Shown: positions 37,140 through 49,662 of the stretch, one piece after another
Layout of the letters: each line of letters begins with the position of its first letter
How positions within the stretch are numbered: position 1 is the first letter of the stretch
Source: Megaleporinus macrocephalus
Taxonomy: Eukaryota; Chordata; Actinopteri; Characiformes; Anostomidae
Assembly: GCA_021613375.1 (NCBI GenBank)
Contig: CM038711.1
Coordinates: 19,639,694 to 19,703,693, forward strand
DNA: 64,000 nt
Reading direction: 5' to 3'
The notes under the pieces: model-generated
Told to the model about the DNA's origin: nothing
Seen by the model: the letters and a program-made list of their open reading frames with translations, nothing else
The model's database searches: none
Position numbers and translations under genes: made by a program

Positions 37140-37540
37140 TTAATCGCCTCTTTAAAACCTCTTGCTCCTACAGTGCATGAAAAGTGAAATTTTAGTACTG
37201 AAAGCTTGCTGGCAGTTGCATCTGCTCCCATCCTCCTCAGCCAGAGAGACAGCTCAGCTTGTGGAAGGGTTTGTCAAGAACAAATGAAGTCGCACAAGAT
37301 CTTCCAAGGTGATTCATGCGTCGCAGTTTATCCTCCAGCTCCAGACTTCTGAGTGCGCCTTTGGCACGTTATGCGTTTGAAAACAGTCTCGGCTCATAAT
37401 TAGACCTCGCTGTGTCTTCCTCGGCTGACACGCTATCACTGTAAGGATCCAGCAGGTGCTGTCATGTTGCATTCTGACTGTTGTGAGAGCAAATAAGAGA
37501 CATGTAGGAGCAAACTCTTGTCGACTGCCTGTCAAGGCCT
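37140..37540. promoter_or_regulatory. Candidate non-coding regulatory island
   Basis: Balanced, repeat-free sequence with GGCTCATAATTAGACC near 37,391 (homeodomain core), GCACGTTATGCG near 37,365 and GCTGACACGCTATCACTG near 37,424. A 73-codon minus-strand frame covers part of it without a domain. Confidence 0.3.
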
Positions 37541-38369
37541 AAAGAATGTTCAAGCAAGACTGGTTTCAGCTCTAGTAGCACTTTATTGATATTTTACCAT
37601 GTTGATTTTTTTCCCCCCTTTATGTCCACCTAATAGCCACTGAGGCTACAGTAAATAGCCCGAGGATGGTGTGCAGACAGCTAGTAATAGTTGGCGCTGG
37701 AAGGGACTCTCCACACTGGGAATGAACAAAGCCCAATTCCACAGGGAGAAATCCTCCTGCAGCCTCACACACTTATTGTAATCAGTATTAAAGCATTAAA
37801 GACCGCAGGAGGACAGTACCGGTATTGTTTGTCTATAGCAGATGCTGGACTCAGAGCCTTTAGTAGTATACATCTATAGTGAAAATATAACTATACCCCT
37901 GAGAATATGTTCCCAAAGCTGACATTTAACTAGGCACAACATCAGCACGTCATATAAACACGGGGACGTCTTTTTGGTAATATGCACATTAACTGAACTA
38001 ATTAATTGGGTGCTGAATTTTGCTCAGTCTCCACCAATATGCTTCATACTTCTTTGCATCTTCTTGTTTGGCTGCGTTTGTCACAGAAATATGATTGGAA
38101 TTGAATACGCAGCAGTGGCTTCATAAAATATGAATTACACAAACACATACAGCTAGTTTATATTTTCTGCTTGTTTTCTTGTTCAGGGATTATAGTGAGG
38201 TGATCTTTTGTTCTCTTACACCCCTGTGGATCTATTGATGACACCCAGCCTGAAGCAGGCAATTTGACTGTACTATAGGCCAATCACTCTCTCTGCCAGC
38301 GTAATCCATGCAAAAGACTAAGGTATTTATGTCTTACAAATACGCTTGAGCAAAAGAAAAAAAAAAAAA
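37541..38369. other. Non-coding stretch, nothing recognised
   Basis: Mixed composition; no supported gene or repeat. Confidence 0.45.
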
Positions 38370-39030
38370 CTCTCCCTGTGCCAGCACGGTGGCGCAGACG
38401 CGAGCACATTTTGAGCCGTAATAAGCCATTCAAATTACCCTGCCTGGTAAAAGCTTTGTCTTTCGCACTGAACAGACAGGAGCTGCCATCCCCAACACAC
38501 GTGGATAAGTTTTATTCAAGTAAAGTCCTTTATTTCTGCTTTTTCTGCTCTCTCTCTCTCTCATAGTAAACAGCGGCTCTTGAAGATGTGCAACCGCGTC
38601 TCGAACGCAGGTAATAAATGTGCGCGTCGAGCCTGCGCGTCACAGATTAAGCATGTTTTGTTTCCGGGGGTGATTTATGAGGGCGACGCTGGTGCGGTGC
38701 ACTTGGCAGTAAGGAGTTGAGGTTTTGATGATGGTGCCACGGGAGCAGGAGGGGCAAAGGAGAGAGGAGGGGAGGTGGGGGGGCAGGTGTCAGATTTGTA
38801 TTACAGGATGACTGATCCGTAGCTGCTCAGAGGATGCCCGCTGTAACACACACCTCCGTCATTAATCACACACAAGCTCCTCTACAAGCCCCCTGGCCTT
38901 CCCCTCGCTCTTCCACAGCCGCTCCGCAGCCTCATGTTGCCAGGAAACAGCAAGAAAGTCCCCTGGAAGACCCTTCACACCTGAACTTGCTCTCCACGGG
39001 CATCCAAGAACCTCTCTCCTACACATAAAA
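38370..39030. promoter_or_regulatory. GC-richer candidate regulatory island
   Basis: Contains CpG-bearing blocks (CAACCGCGTCTCGAACGCAG, GTGCGCGTCGAGCCTGCGCG), a small (CT)n at 38,550-38,563, a G-rich tract at 38,740-38,790 and CTCCGTCATTAATCACAC near 38,856. The GCACGGTGGCGCAG word at 38,385 equals the V-SINE head, but no further match follows. Frames on both strands at 38,834-39,047 lack domains. Confidence 0.32.
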
Positions 39031-39064
39031 TAACACAGAAGCCTCAAGAACGAAACATAATATC

Positions 39065-39795
39065 AAAATGTCAGTATTTAATATCAGTATTTAGCGTGTC
39101 AGCGCTTGGCTTTTGACCTACAAGTCTTTCTTGTTTTCAGCTTCTTGCTGTCAGTAGTTGGTTGTGTATTCTGATTTGCACAATTCAAATAATTAACAAT
39201 CAACACATTTTAGACACGCCTGTCCATAAAGCACAAGTTTTGATTTTCTAGAGCAAATTCTTTTTTGTTTATCTTCTTGGCACCAGCTTCTTGACGGCTA
39301 TACACCCTTCTCAGCCTGTAGCGCTAGATGTATCTTTAAACAGATTTTTTTCAGATATGAAGCAAGAGTGGAGCTTGATTTTACCTTTTTCCTCAGGGAC
39401 AAATGTTATAAGTGCTGTTTATCTGTTGATGACAATTCCAGTAATCTACTGGGTGTTGGACAATTGTTAGAATTGTAAATCATTTTTCAGCTCCTGTTTC
39501 CACTTATATGGCTTTAACATTTCTCTTCCTATATTCATATATCTTCAGAAATAACTCCTTTGCAAGTATAGACGCATATAGGGAAGAAATTTAAAGGCAG
39601 CTAAGGTGAGTTTGGGTAGTTGCTCATGTGAACGTTGCTGTCTTTTTTAAAGGTGGCATAATGTCAGTAAGATATTTGGGAACAGCTTTTGTCGGCAATT
39701 AATTCGACAGAATGCTCCATCAGGGAGTTCAATTTCATAAATCGAGGACTATAGTCTATACTTCTGAAGCTCCACCCCGAGTTCAATTTTCAGAG
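39065..39795 (+). repeat. Dispersed repeat family copy B (unclassified)
   Basis: Second copy of the family at 31,775-32,320, same orientation, anchored by the shared word series listed there. It extends further right than copy A, through GGGAGTTCAATTTCATAAAT to about 39,795. Left of the first anchor the two copies diverge strongly. Confidence 0.6.
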
Positions 39796-40369
39796 TAAAA
39801 AAAATGCACGTAAACGTACATATGTATATTAATGTATATTAATGTATGTATATTAATGCAGTTTTTAACACAGCAGCCGAAACTGCAACGCTGTTTTTTT
39901 ATTTACAAAATAAGGCCAGTCCTCTTTTGTGCACGGTACAGATGCATTAAAATCAGACTGACCATCTTAAATAGCCTTGCTTATGTGGTAGAAACAGTAG
40001 AAGCAGCTCTATTCAAATGGAAATATGACTATACTTGATTTTTATAGATAACAGTACCATCATGCACTGTCCGGCACCAAATAAGTCTTTACTTAACAGG
40101 CAAATGTGTGATGACTTCAGTATGCAGTTTGCACAGTGCTAATTGGGTGGGTATATTCTCCCATTACTTGCTAGCTATATTAGTCTTGAGGCTGGCCAAA
40201 CCACCAGTTTGCGCTGTTCCTTTCTCAAAAGAAAGCAGGAAAGAAATGAACTGAATGAGAATACAGAGAGAAAACCAGAGAGAAGTAAGGGCTATACCTC
40301 CCATTTTTTCTTTCCTCTGGCTTTGCCGGAGGTACAGGACCTCCAGTGTGACTGAAGATCTGCCAATAT
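39796..40369. other. Non-coding stretch
   Basis: Short imperfect TATATTAATG tandem at 39,825-39,860. No gene recognised. Confidence 0.45.
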
Positions 40370-40850
40370 TTGTCCCTGCACAGAAATGTATGTGAAAGCA
40401 AATTAGGCCTGACGAGTTAATCAGCCGTGATTCACGCTGATCAATGTGGACCTTTACAGCCATAATTCACACAGCCCAACAGCATAGGGAACTCTTTCAC
40501 AGGCCCCATGTCCACAGCAGAAACGTTGCAAGGCTCTCTCACATCCATCCCTCCTTCACTGAACACTCTCCCGGTTTCACAGGATTAAAATAATTCACTC
40601 ACCCCTCGGACAAACAGCTGGCTCAGCACGAGCCAGCAGCGGCATAAGGCACGCTCGGCTCCAAACCCAATAAGCCTGACCAACTGCAGTCGCCCGGGGC
40701 TGGCATCCAGGGCTCATGCTGGGTGTGCCTTGCTTTTTCAGGCCCCCGGTATTCTCACAGTTAAAGCAGTCCTGAGATGTCCTCCAGTGCAACTGCAGAT
40801 ATGTCCTTGGAGTTGACATTGTTTGGACTGAGAAAGGAGGCACACTAGTG
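40370..40850. promoter_or_regulatory. Candidate non-coding regulatory island
   Basis: Balanced to GC-rich sequence with GACGAGTTAATCAGCCGTGA near 40,411, GCCATAATTCACAC near 40,459, GATTAAAATAATTCACTC near 40,583 and a run of ordered GC-rich words to 40,760. No coding frame is convincing. Confidence 0.33.
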
Positions 40851-43800
40851 TTTGACTTTCATGCGAGCTTTTTACTTAATGAATAGTGTGCATTACCTTC
40901 GAAGGAGGCACCATTTTCCATCACTTATTAAAAAAAAACGTATTGATGGTTATTAGTGGTCAAAGTGGACACTCCTGGCACTCTGTAAAGTGGGACTAGG
41001 TCAGTAACTTATCTAAAATAAAGGGGTCAAAATATCACACGGCTTTAGAGGTGATAATGTTTACATGTGTTAGAATGTTTGTTCAATAGCATGGCTGGAC
41101 ATTCACATGCCTAAACAGTGTAACACAGCATGTAAGCTATCTGCATCAGTCCTAAACCTTTAGATTCCCCATTTATAGCTAAAAGACTGTCTAAAGAAGT
41201 TTTCAATAGTAAAGCATTATAAGGAATGCTCCTAAGTCCTTTGTGTAACATGCTTCCTAACCCTAACCCTAACTTCCAAGATTTTTCTCCTGCTTCCGAA
41301 GCAGATTTTTAAGGGGTTACTCCATGTTGTATTAAGCTACAAATTTGAAGACTTGTTTGTACTGTGCTATAAAAAACTAAATGATAATAACAGTGACAGC
41401 AAATTGTATACTGATGATGACTATATTCTCATCCCAGGTCTAAAAAGTTTGTCCTTCAATATCCTTCCTTGCGCATGAAAACCAATCGCAGTCTTTGTCT
41501 GAATTTGTTAGGTTTGGTCAAAAAGCCTGTCTAAATTGAATCTGCTACATAACACTGGCTCTAGACTGACTACCTTTTTTAATAAATACAAGCCACAACA
41601 AATGACCATCATCAGCAAAACAAACCATACCTTTTTCTTTATACTTTCACTCCTTATCTTCGCTTTTTCCTCTCTATTTTTTATCTCCAGACGTGTGCAT
41701 TCTTTTATGAGACATGATTAACTAGTAGACATGATTAACTTTCCCCCCTCACTCAAGAATATTGGACAACAGAATGATACAGGCCTCCTGACAACCATGG
41801 AACCCTGAGCAGCTGCTTATGTCACTGATTAGGTAGAGCCCGACCTGGTTAAACCTACAAATAAGCTTCTACACCTAAAGTTGTGTGACATTTGCATATT
41901 TCTGACTAGGGTTGCCAGGTGTCAAGTTCTGGACCAATGAGGCAGGTGCCCCTCGGTTGTTTATGTTAAAATGTCTGATTAAGTTTAAAGCTATTTGATT
42001 TGCTGAAGCAGACAACAGAGCTGTTCTAGCGCTCTACGTTCTCAGATTAACAGCTAGACTGATGTGATAATAAGCTTTAGTGATCAGGGATATGTGTTTG
42101 TAAACAGCAATGAGGAAAAGTTTTTGAGCATCAAAAGCAATGTGTGAAAAAAGGTACCATGAGTCTGACTGTAGGAGCATCCTGCCCACCAAAGCTGAAA
42201 TTAAACCAGTGCCAATGTCTTTATGCATAAGCACCCGGTATACACTCAAGGTCTGGCTAGATATTATTTTGCAGATTCTCATTACAGCTTCCTTTCTGAT
42301 CCCACACAGTCGATCTGCTCTCTGCACAGCTTAAACTATAAGGGACAATGTTTGATGACAATCCTGAAGTGGGAAAGAATGCTTCTGCTCCTTTGTGAAG
42401 GACCCGAATGTCACAGTTCTGTCTAAAATAGTTGTAGAACCTTGAAAGTTCTATAGTCATCCAAGGCCTGCTTCTATTGTGCCTGTTCAATTTTTTGTTC
42501 ATCCTATCCACATGGGTGCAGCTGGAACAATGGGGCAAGGTGTCGGTGGCCATGCACTGACAGGCTGCGGAGAGAGCAGGCCCAGGGCCGGGGCCTATAA
42601 ACGAAGGGATATGGAGATCTAGCATGATGACAGGCAAACTTGAATGCAAGCAGGAAGGAAGTATCCCACAATGGCAGGAAGCTCATTATCTACACAGGTG
42701 AAAGCTCAGCCTGGTTCCACGTTGGCTCAGAAGAGCCTTTTATTGGGTACTGAAGACAATGAAGTTTGTGGTACAGTCGTCCAGTGGTTGCTGCCTACGA
42801 AATATGCTCATTTTGCCAGTGGAATACAGTCAAAAACAACTTAATTCCAATTTTGTAAACATGAGCAAGTATTTAGTTAATATTTGAAGTAAGAAAAAAT
42901 TATAGTATGTAGAAATTAGATTTGCTATGACAGTGTACAATATAAGTTTGTAAACACCTGCTTATCCAAAGTTCTTTTGAAATCAAGGATATTACGGATA
43001 TAAACAAGGACTACGCCTAAAGCTCCTCCTTCCTCTAATCAAACATTAATACATTCCATTTCCTGTAATGAAAGTTTCACATCCCACCACCACTCCATCT
43101 CCTTCTTGTTCCACGTCACTATTCACAAAGTTTCATTGTACCACAGCCCAATGCTCAGAAGCTTTGTACCCCTCTAGCTGACACTATTGGCATTGGGTCT
43201 GGTAACCTAAGGCTCATGTGCAGCTAAGAAAGTCTACTAAGATCTGTGCTTCTGATTTAGCTTCGGTATAGCTAGAGCTAGAGAACAGTCACTAAGTTAG
43301 CTTAGTTAATTATCGTAGCCTAGATAGTGTTAAGTAAAAGCAATATGGCAGGCTAGCCACAACAGAGTCTTGTTTGTGTCTTTCAGATCAAACTTATTAA
43401 CAGAGTAGGCTTATAAACATTAACAATGTAGCCTCATTCTATGTCCAACAATTATGACTGGAAATGCCTAGCAGACCACTACAAACATTCACAATGCAAT
43501 ATGTAATGAAATGAATGGATTATAGACACCAATTCATGATAAAAAAGCCCTTCGCCTGCTAATCGAGGTTATGCACTTGAGTCTGCGGCGATCATATGAA
43601 TAGTTTGAATGTAAAAAAGCATGATCAGAGCGGTGTGGACGGAAGAATAACAATCTGTGCAAACAAGGCTGGGCAACACAAAGATGTTCTTTCACAGCGG
43701 AGGGTCGGTTATGCGAAGTGCATAATTGCAGACGCTGTTGAACATATATTGCGTTTAATATACCGCTGAGGTTTGTTTGCTGAACCGTCCCAAGCAAACA

Positions 43801-44799
43801 CATTTAATGTGTGCGCAAGTAAATATTTGCAGCTCTATATCGAACTCGGAAGCTAAATTAGGCCTATCAGACAGGGCAAATAGGGACTTAACTGAACCGC
43901 CAGCATCGTTTTGGCATGCTGCTGTCCCACGCAGGGATGGGCCCTTTGCTGCAGAGATTTAAGAGTGTACATACAAATGCATGCAGACACACACAGACAC
44001 ACACACAGCAGCAGAAGCTTTAACAAATCGCCCATTCTTTAACGACTGCTTAATTCATATATGCAGCTCGCATCACACTCCAGCTCTTTATATACCGCCA
44101 AACCTCCCCCCTCAAGCATCCCTAAACAGATTTTGGATCTGTGTGAATGCGCTAGTGTAGATGAAAAGGACTTAAATTTCTGCTTGAAAGTGGAAACGCC
44201 ATGGCTGAAGCTCAACGACCACGGGAAGCAAGAACTGAGAATGCATCTCATGCTCTCTCTCTCGCTCTCTCTGCAAAGAGAGAGGGATTGTACACGCTGA
44301 AGAGAAACAGGATTGACACACAGACCAGCAAGAGACAGGGGCCGGGTCTCCACAGCCACAAACACAATAACCTCTAGCTACAGGGAATGTCACGCCTTGA
44401 TGTGATTCAATTTTACATTATAAAAGAATTGATATTGAGCTGAACATACTAAGTTATATTTACCACAAATGCAGCTTTGAATTCCGTAACAAAGCTCCTT
44501 ACTTTCTGCTTTTTTCTCTCCACAAAGTGTTTCCTTTAACATTATCAGAAAGTGTTTGGCTAAATAATATAAGCTAAATGACAAGACGCCCAAAACAGAA
44601 CGCCATGTGCAATGGGTTGTACAGAGAGGCAAGAGAGAAACAATGTTCTATTGCGATGTCCTAGTTCAATGCCAACAAATACAACTTGATTTGAGAAAAA
44701 AAATCACAATTATGCCACAACTTTAAATTCACACGTCAGTAGCTAGTCAATAGAGATCAATGGGTGCGGGGAATCTGGAGTCCTGGGCAGACACACATA
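40851..44799. other. Long non-coding stretch
   Basis: No gene recognised. The minus-strand frame of 130 codons at 42,257-42,649 has no domain. Low-complexity CA and CT tracts occur at 43,988-44,008 and 44,252-44,270. A small telomere-like motif is listed separately. Confidence 0.4.
41256..41273. repeat. Short interstitial telomere-like repeat (CCCTAA)3
   Basis: CCTAACCCTAACCCTAAC is exactly three vertebrate telomere units. Such short runs can be chance or repair scars. Confidence 0.75.
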
Positions 44800-44921
44800 C
44801 ATACATATTCATACTCACATTCAGTGTCTCGACTAAACCCATGCAGACAGCAGAGAACATGCAAACTCCACACAGAACCTAGGCCCGTGACAGCACTACC
44901 CACTGAGCCAGCGTGCTGTCA
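44800..44921 (-). mobile_element. Truncated V-SINE (DANA/Mermaid type)
   Basis: Read on the minus strand: a head-like GCTCAGTGGGTAGTGCTGTC, then TCTGTGTGGAGTTTGCATGT, the diagnostic V-SINE core, then CTGTCTGCATGGGTTT and a CATTCATACT-like tail. The B-box part is deleted between GTCAC and CTGTGTGG. A short degenerate copy, surely inactive. Confidence 0.75.
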
Positions 44922-45873
44922 GGACAGGGAAAAAAAATCTGTGTGCTTCTGCAAGTCACCCTGTAAAGCTTGAAAAGTCTGGTCTATTTTTTTTACAGTG
45001 CTCGTAAACTTGCGAGCTTGTGATCATTGATAGGATTCATGTATGCCACAAATGTCCAAGCAATGTTTGCCAATGCACTGTATTTCGATACATTACATGT
45101 ACTGTGAAAATGTCTTCAAGTATTTTGATATTATATTTTACATCATTTTATATCATTCACCTTTAGTTTTCACTTAAAACAAGATCAGTTTTTAAAATAT
45201 TGACACAGCAATATATTGTCGGTTAGCTTGTGGTAATATGCATATTGAGGTAAGTTTAAGATGGTCTGTGTATACACAAGTCTGAGAGTGCAACATCCAG
45301 TGTGTGACACATCTGCTATAATAGTTATGCTTATTTTTTTATTATTATTATTGTTATTTGTGTAAGAGGCTGAGTTTAAGCACAACGCACTGAAGGAATC
45401 CTTTTGCATTGCACGTTCAGGAGAAACGGAAGTTCATTCTTTAGTTTATAGTCTGTTTTTCATATCTTTTATGAACCGTGGCTAAGGACTTTTGTTAATA
45501 TTGTACTTGAGTCACAATGGTTGGAGTTATTCTTTGCTTGTATTTACTTCATACAAGCACATAAATAAAAATGAAAACAAAAAATGCCAGTATCCTTCTC
45601 CCAAACCTTTATTTTCATTCACTATTGCTATATTTGTAAAACATGTTTTAAGCTAATCATTTAAAATTGTGGGGTTTTTTAAAAGAATTTTGTAACATAA
45701 CTTAACAGGACAGGATTTTATAAATTGTAAACTTTCCAAGTGTGGATTTGAACCTGCAAACACATTTTACTGTGAGGTGCACTTCAAATCTTTACATTTG
45801 CTCCAGCATGCTGGGAATTCCCTCTCTTTTCCCAGCTCGACCTCACACTTCCTATTGTGTTGAGCAGTGTGAG

Positions 45874-45878
<5 letters not shown>
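44922..45878. other. AT-rich non-coding stretch
   Basis: No gene or element supported; short TTATTATTATTATTG run near 45,340. Confidence 0.45.

Positions 45879-45923
<45 letters not shown>
45879..45923. repeat. (GT)n microsatellite
   Basis: Perfect GT run of about 22 units. Overlapping frames reading poly Cys-Val or His-Thr are artefacts of it. Confidence 0.95.
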
Positions 45924-45927
<4 letters not shown>

Positions 45928-47464
45928 GTCTACAGATTAGTGCATAGGCGGTCCACATAGTGTAGCCTGCTGCATGGCTATTGTTCTGCTGGCACAGATT
46001 CTGCATGGGCACACCTTATCATTGTGTGTCAGGGACTGTGCATCCAAGGGTGTGTATTTGCAAGTGTGTGCATGTGCAGATGTGTGTTTAGAGTTCCATC
46101 AGTGAGATAACACCAGTAAATATGTGCTGTTAAGATAGTAAAACATTTTTGTGCTTTGGCATGTCTCAAGAGTATACAAACATTTTAGCATGTCAAGTAG
46201 AGACTTGCTAGCAGCACTGCTTAATTACTACAATAAACGGGAGAATTCAGGAGACTTAAAGGCATGCTCACGCTACTGATTGCATTCTCGAGCATCAGAA
46301 TCAGCTGGCCGGCTACTCTCACAGGGCCAGACGTGATCTCATAACAAGAATGTCTGGGGGCAACTATGAGAAATGTGGGGCTAAATGTGGGTGGGAATGT
46401 AGACTTATTAGGGTGGGAATAAACTGAGTGGGAAATTTTCAAACCAACCCCTCACCACAGTGGAGGATGAGCTCAAAGTAAGGGGCTAGCACATGGACGT
46501 AACGTGCACAAACTCAGCCGAAAAGTGATGTGTTACATGTTTTGTCTCATCGATTGTATTCTGAATAATTAAAATAGCATGCTCTATAGGAATTTGGTTG
46601 CATATCCCTGTCAATCCACCAACAAGTTTAACCAGTTGGCTTGGTAATGAGAGTGCCCTCTGAAGAGGATCTGAAGGTTTTGCTGTAGTTACTAGTTGTG
46701 GCTAGTGATATACTTTGTGTTTAATAACTAATGATTTCAGACACAATTCCAAAAAATTGAACCCCTGCCGTGCCAGTCTTATTAATTCAATGCTTCTTTT
46801 GGTCCATATCAAAATATAACTTGATTTAATACCATCAAACAACACTCGCTCAAAACTACAATGCATCGTCACACAGGTTACATACAAGATAAACATAACT
46901 ACCTTACATCTACTGCTTAATTAACATTAGTGTTAGATGAATACATAAGTAGCTACTTACACTGACTACATCATTTAGGTAAATAACCCCCACCCAAACA
47001 AAACAAGCCAGATCATTACTTGTCCAACAGAAAAGCAGCAACTTTGCCGAGACTTTCCAGGCTTCTCAGCCCCCCCTCAGTTTCACCACCATTGAAAATC
47101 CACACGGTGTTTGACCTCTTGCTTTATCCTACTTCTTTCTGTTCTTAGCTTTTTCTACCTCTGTCCTGCTTCTTTCTTGTGAACCTCTCTCGCTAGCTTT
47201 CAGCTGTGTGTGTGTGTGTGCGCCTGCCTGCATGTATATACCACAGTTGTTAGATTTCTCAAATATATTATGCTGTGACAAATAAAATGTGGGCTGGGTT
47301 GAAGGAAGTGATTGTAAATTTTTAAAAAGCTGTGAAATCATTCAATGATGTATTGTGGGACACCATATGAAAACAAATATGAAAAAAAGTGTAACTTGGT
47401 TCTCTAACATGTTTTGTGGGCAGCATTGAGTAATGTTTGTTGATTTGTAGCTAATTACGTTTTT
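45924..47464. other. Non-coding stretch left of the composite element
   Basis: GT-rich words at 46,020-46,090 and a short (TG)n at 47,206-47,221. No gene supported. Confidence 0.45.
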
Positions 47465-48412
47465 AAAGAGGGCCTATTATGCTTTTCCCAGTTTTTCTCT
47501 TTCTTTCAGTGTGTTGTAGCTTGTTGTGCATGAAAATGGTCTACAAAATTAGAAAGCCCAAAGTACACGCCGGAGGGAGAAACTCTCTCCCACAAAACCA
47601 CTTTTCTCAGTTGCCTGAAACGCCTCTCTGGAATTTAAGCCCTTTTTTTCTGTAATATGGTGACATCATCTTGTCACATATCCCTCCTACAGAAAAGCGG
47701 GGCATGCCCTCACACAATGCATAGCAACTACTGATGGGAAGAGTTTGTTCAGTTTTGTAGCTTTGTCTAAAAGAAAATGTGTTCTGGGCTGTGAGGGGAA
47801 AACTGTATGCTCTGCCAACGGTTGAACCACAAAGAAGTGGCTGAAATTCATTTTACCACTGTTCCCTCCACTGCTCCACACATTTTACTCAGTGCCCAGC
47901 ATTTCATGGAGGCTTGACTCAAAAACCATGGGCGGTTCAATGCTGGATTTTCTAGAAGGATGGGGCAGTTCCAACTTTATGTGGCCGTATGGAGGTTCAG
48001 GTTTACAACCTGCAAGTCTGCATTATTATTTGTGGAACTGTGATGTTTAAAACAAACAAGGTGTTACTACGAATGTTCAACTTGTTGACTGTGGCTGAGC
48101 CCAGTGATCAGCTTTAGACTGACTTCCCAACAAATTTTATTGTTATAATGGTTTTGCCGACTAGTTGGCCGCCCACGTTTACCTAAAATGGTGTGGAGAC
48201 ATGGAAGATGTGTTTTTTCCATCACTAGATGATGAACAGTGTCGACGTGTGGAGAGGGACTTATGATTACATAAAGATCAGCTACTGCAGGCTTCTGCTA
48301 ACTGGATAGCTAGGTTTCTAAAGACTTTGAGGATCTGACTTTGGCTCAAACTGATATATTTAAAGCAGAACCGATCCCATTGTAAGACTGATTGCAAGAC
48401 AGGTTCAGAACA

Positions 48413-49650
48413 TACACTACCAGTTTTAGTAGACTACCAATGAAACGTTTTAAAAACTACCAGTCAAACGTTTTAGATCACTGCCAGTCAAATGTTTTAG
48501 ATCACTGCCAGTCAAACGTTTTAGATACACTACCAGTCAAACGTTTTAGTACACTACCAGTCAAATGTTTTAGTACACTACCAGTCAAACGCTTTAGTAC
48601 ACTAACAGTCAAACGTTTTAGAAAACTACCAGTTAAATGTTTTAGTACACTACCAGTCAAACGTTTTAGTACACTACCAGTCAAACGTTTTAGATCACTA
48701 CCAGACAACATTTTGGAACACTACCAGTCAAACGTTTTAGTACACTACCAGTCAAACGTTTTAGATACACTACCAGTCAAACGTTTTAGAACACTACCAG
48801 TCAAACGTTTTAGTACACTACCAGTCAAACGTTTTAGATCACTACCAGTCAAACGTTTTAGATACACTACCAGTCAAACGTTTTAGATCACTACCAGTCA
48901 AACGTTTTAGATACACTACCAGTCAAACGTTTTAGATCACTACCAGTCAAACGTTTTAGTACACTACCAGTCAAACGTTTTAGAAAACTACCAGTCAAAC
49001 GTTTTAGATCACTACCAGTCAAACGTTTTAGATCACTACCAGTCAAACGTTTTAGATACACTACCAGTCAAACGTTTTAGATCACTACCAGTCAAACGTT
49101 TTAGTACACTACCAGTCAAATGTTTTAGAAAACTACCAGTCAAACGTTTTAGATCACTACCAGTCAAACGTTTTAGATCACTACCAGTCAAACGTTTTAG
49201 AACACTACCAGTCAAACGTTTTAGATCACTACCAGTCAAACCTTTTAGTACACTACCAGTCAAACGTTTTAGTACACTACCAGTCAAACGTTTTAGATCA
49301 CTACCAGTCAAACGTTTTAGAACACTACCAGTCAAATGTTTTAGAAAACTACCAGTCAAACGTTTTAGATACACTACCAGTCAAACGTTTTAGATCACTA
49401 CCAGTCAAACGTTTTAGATCACTACCAGTCAAACGTTTAAGTACACTACCAGTCAAACGTTTTAGTACACTACCAGTCAAACGTTTTAGATCACTACCAG
49501 TCAAACGTTTTAGAACACTACCAGTCAAACGTTTTAGTACACTACCAGTCAAACGTTTTAGATCACTACCAGTCAAATGTTTTAGAAAACTACCAAATGT
49601 TTTAGATACACTACCAGTCAAACGTTTTAGATCACTACCAGTCAAACGTT
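48413..49650 (+). repeat. Minisatellite left arm (about 51 units of 24 bp)
   Basis: Tandem copies of a 24 bp unit with core ACTACCAGTCAAACGTTTTA followed by GATC, GTAC, GAAC or GAAA. Units with GATAC are 25 bp. The outermost copy starts TACACTACCAGTTTTAG and is degenerate. Each full unit has the 8 bp palindrome AAACGTTT with a CpG. Because 24 is divisible by three, frames stay open on both strands and read as an 8-residue repeat (LPVKRFST-like on plus, RLTGSVLK-like on minus). This is a mechanical effect, not evidence of a protein. Confidence 0.97.
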
Positions 49651-49662
49651 TTTTAAACAGTT
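49649..49662. other. Inversion junction between the two arms
   Basis: The last left-arm unit runs into TTTTTTAAACAG and then the first right-arm unit, TTCTAAAACGTTTGGCTGG, in opposite orientation. There is no unique spacer beyond about 10 bp, so the arms can pair almost to the centre. Confidence 0.9.

Noticed and set aside
38385..38398. GCACGGTGGCGCAG as another V-SINE copy
   Set aside because: Only the 14 bp head word matches; the expected B box and central core do not follow.
45742..46012. Frames with poly Cys-Val or His-Thr
   Set aside because: They read through the (GT)n microsatellite.
48392..48886. 164-codon plus-strand frame and similar frames at 49,036-49,645, 50,447-51,172 and 51,601-52,159 as repeat-protein genes
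   Set aside because: All lie inside the 24 bp tandem array; openness on both strands follows from unit length and lack of stop words, and frames break wherever a 22 or 25 bp unit occurs.
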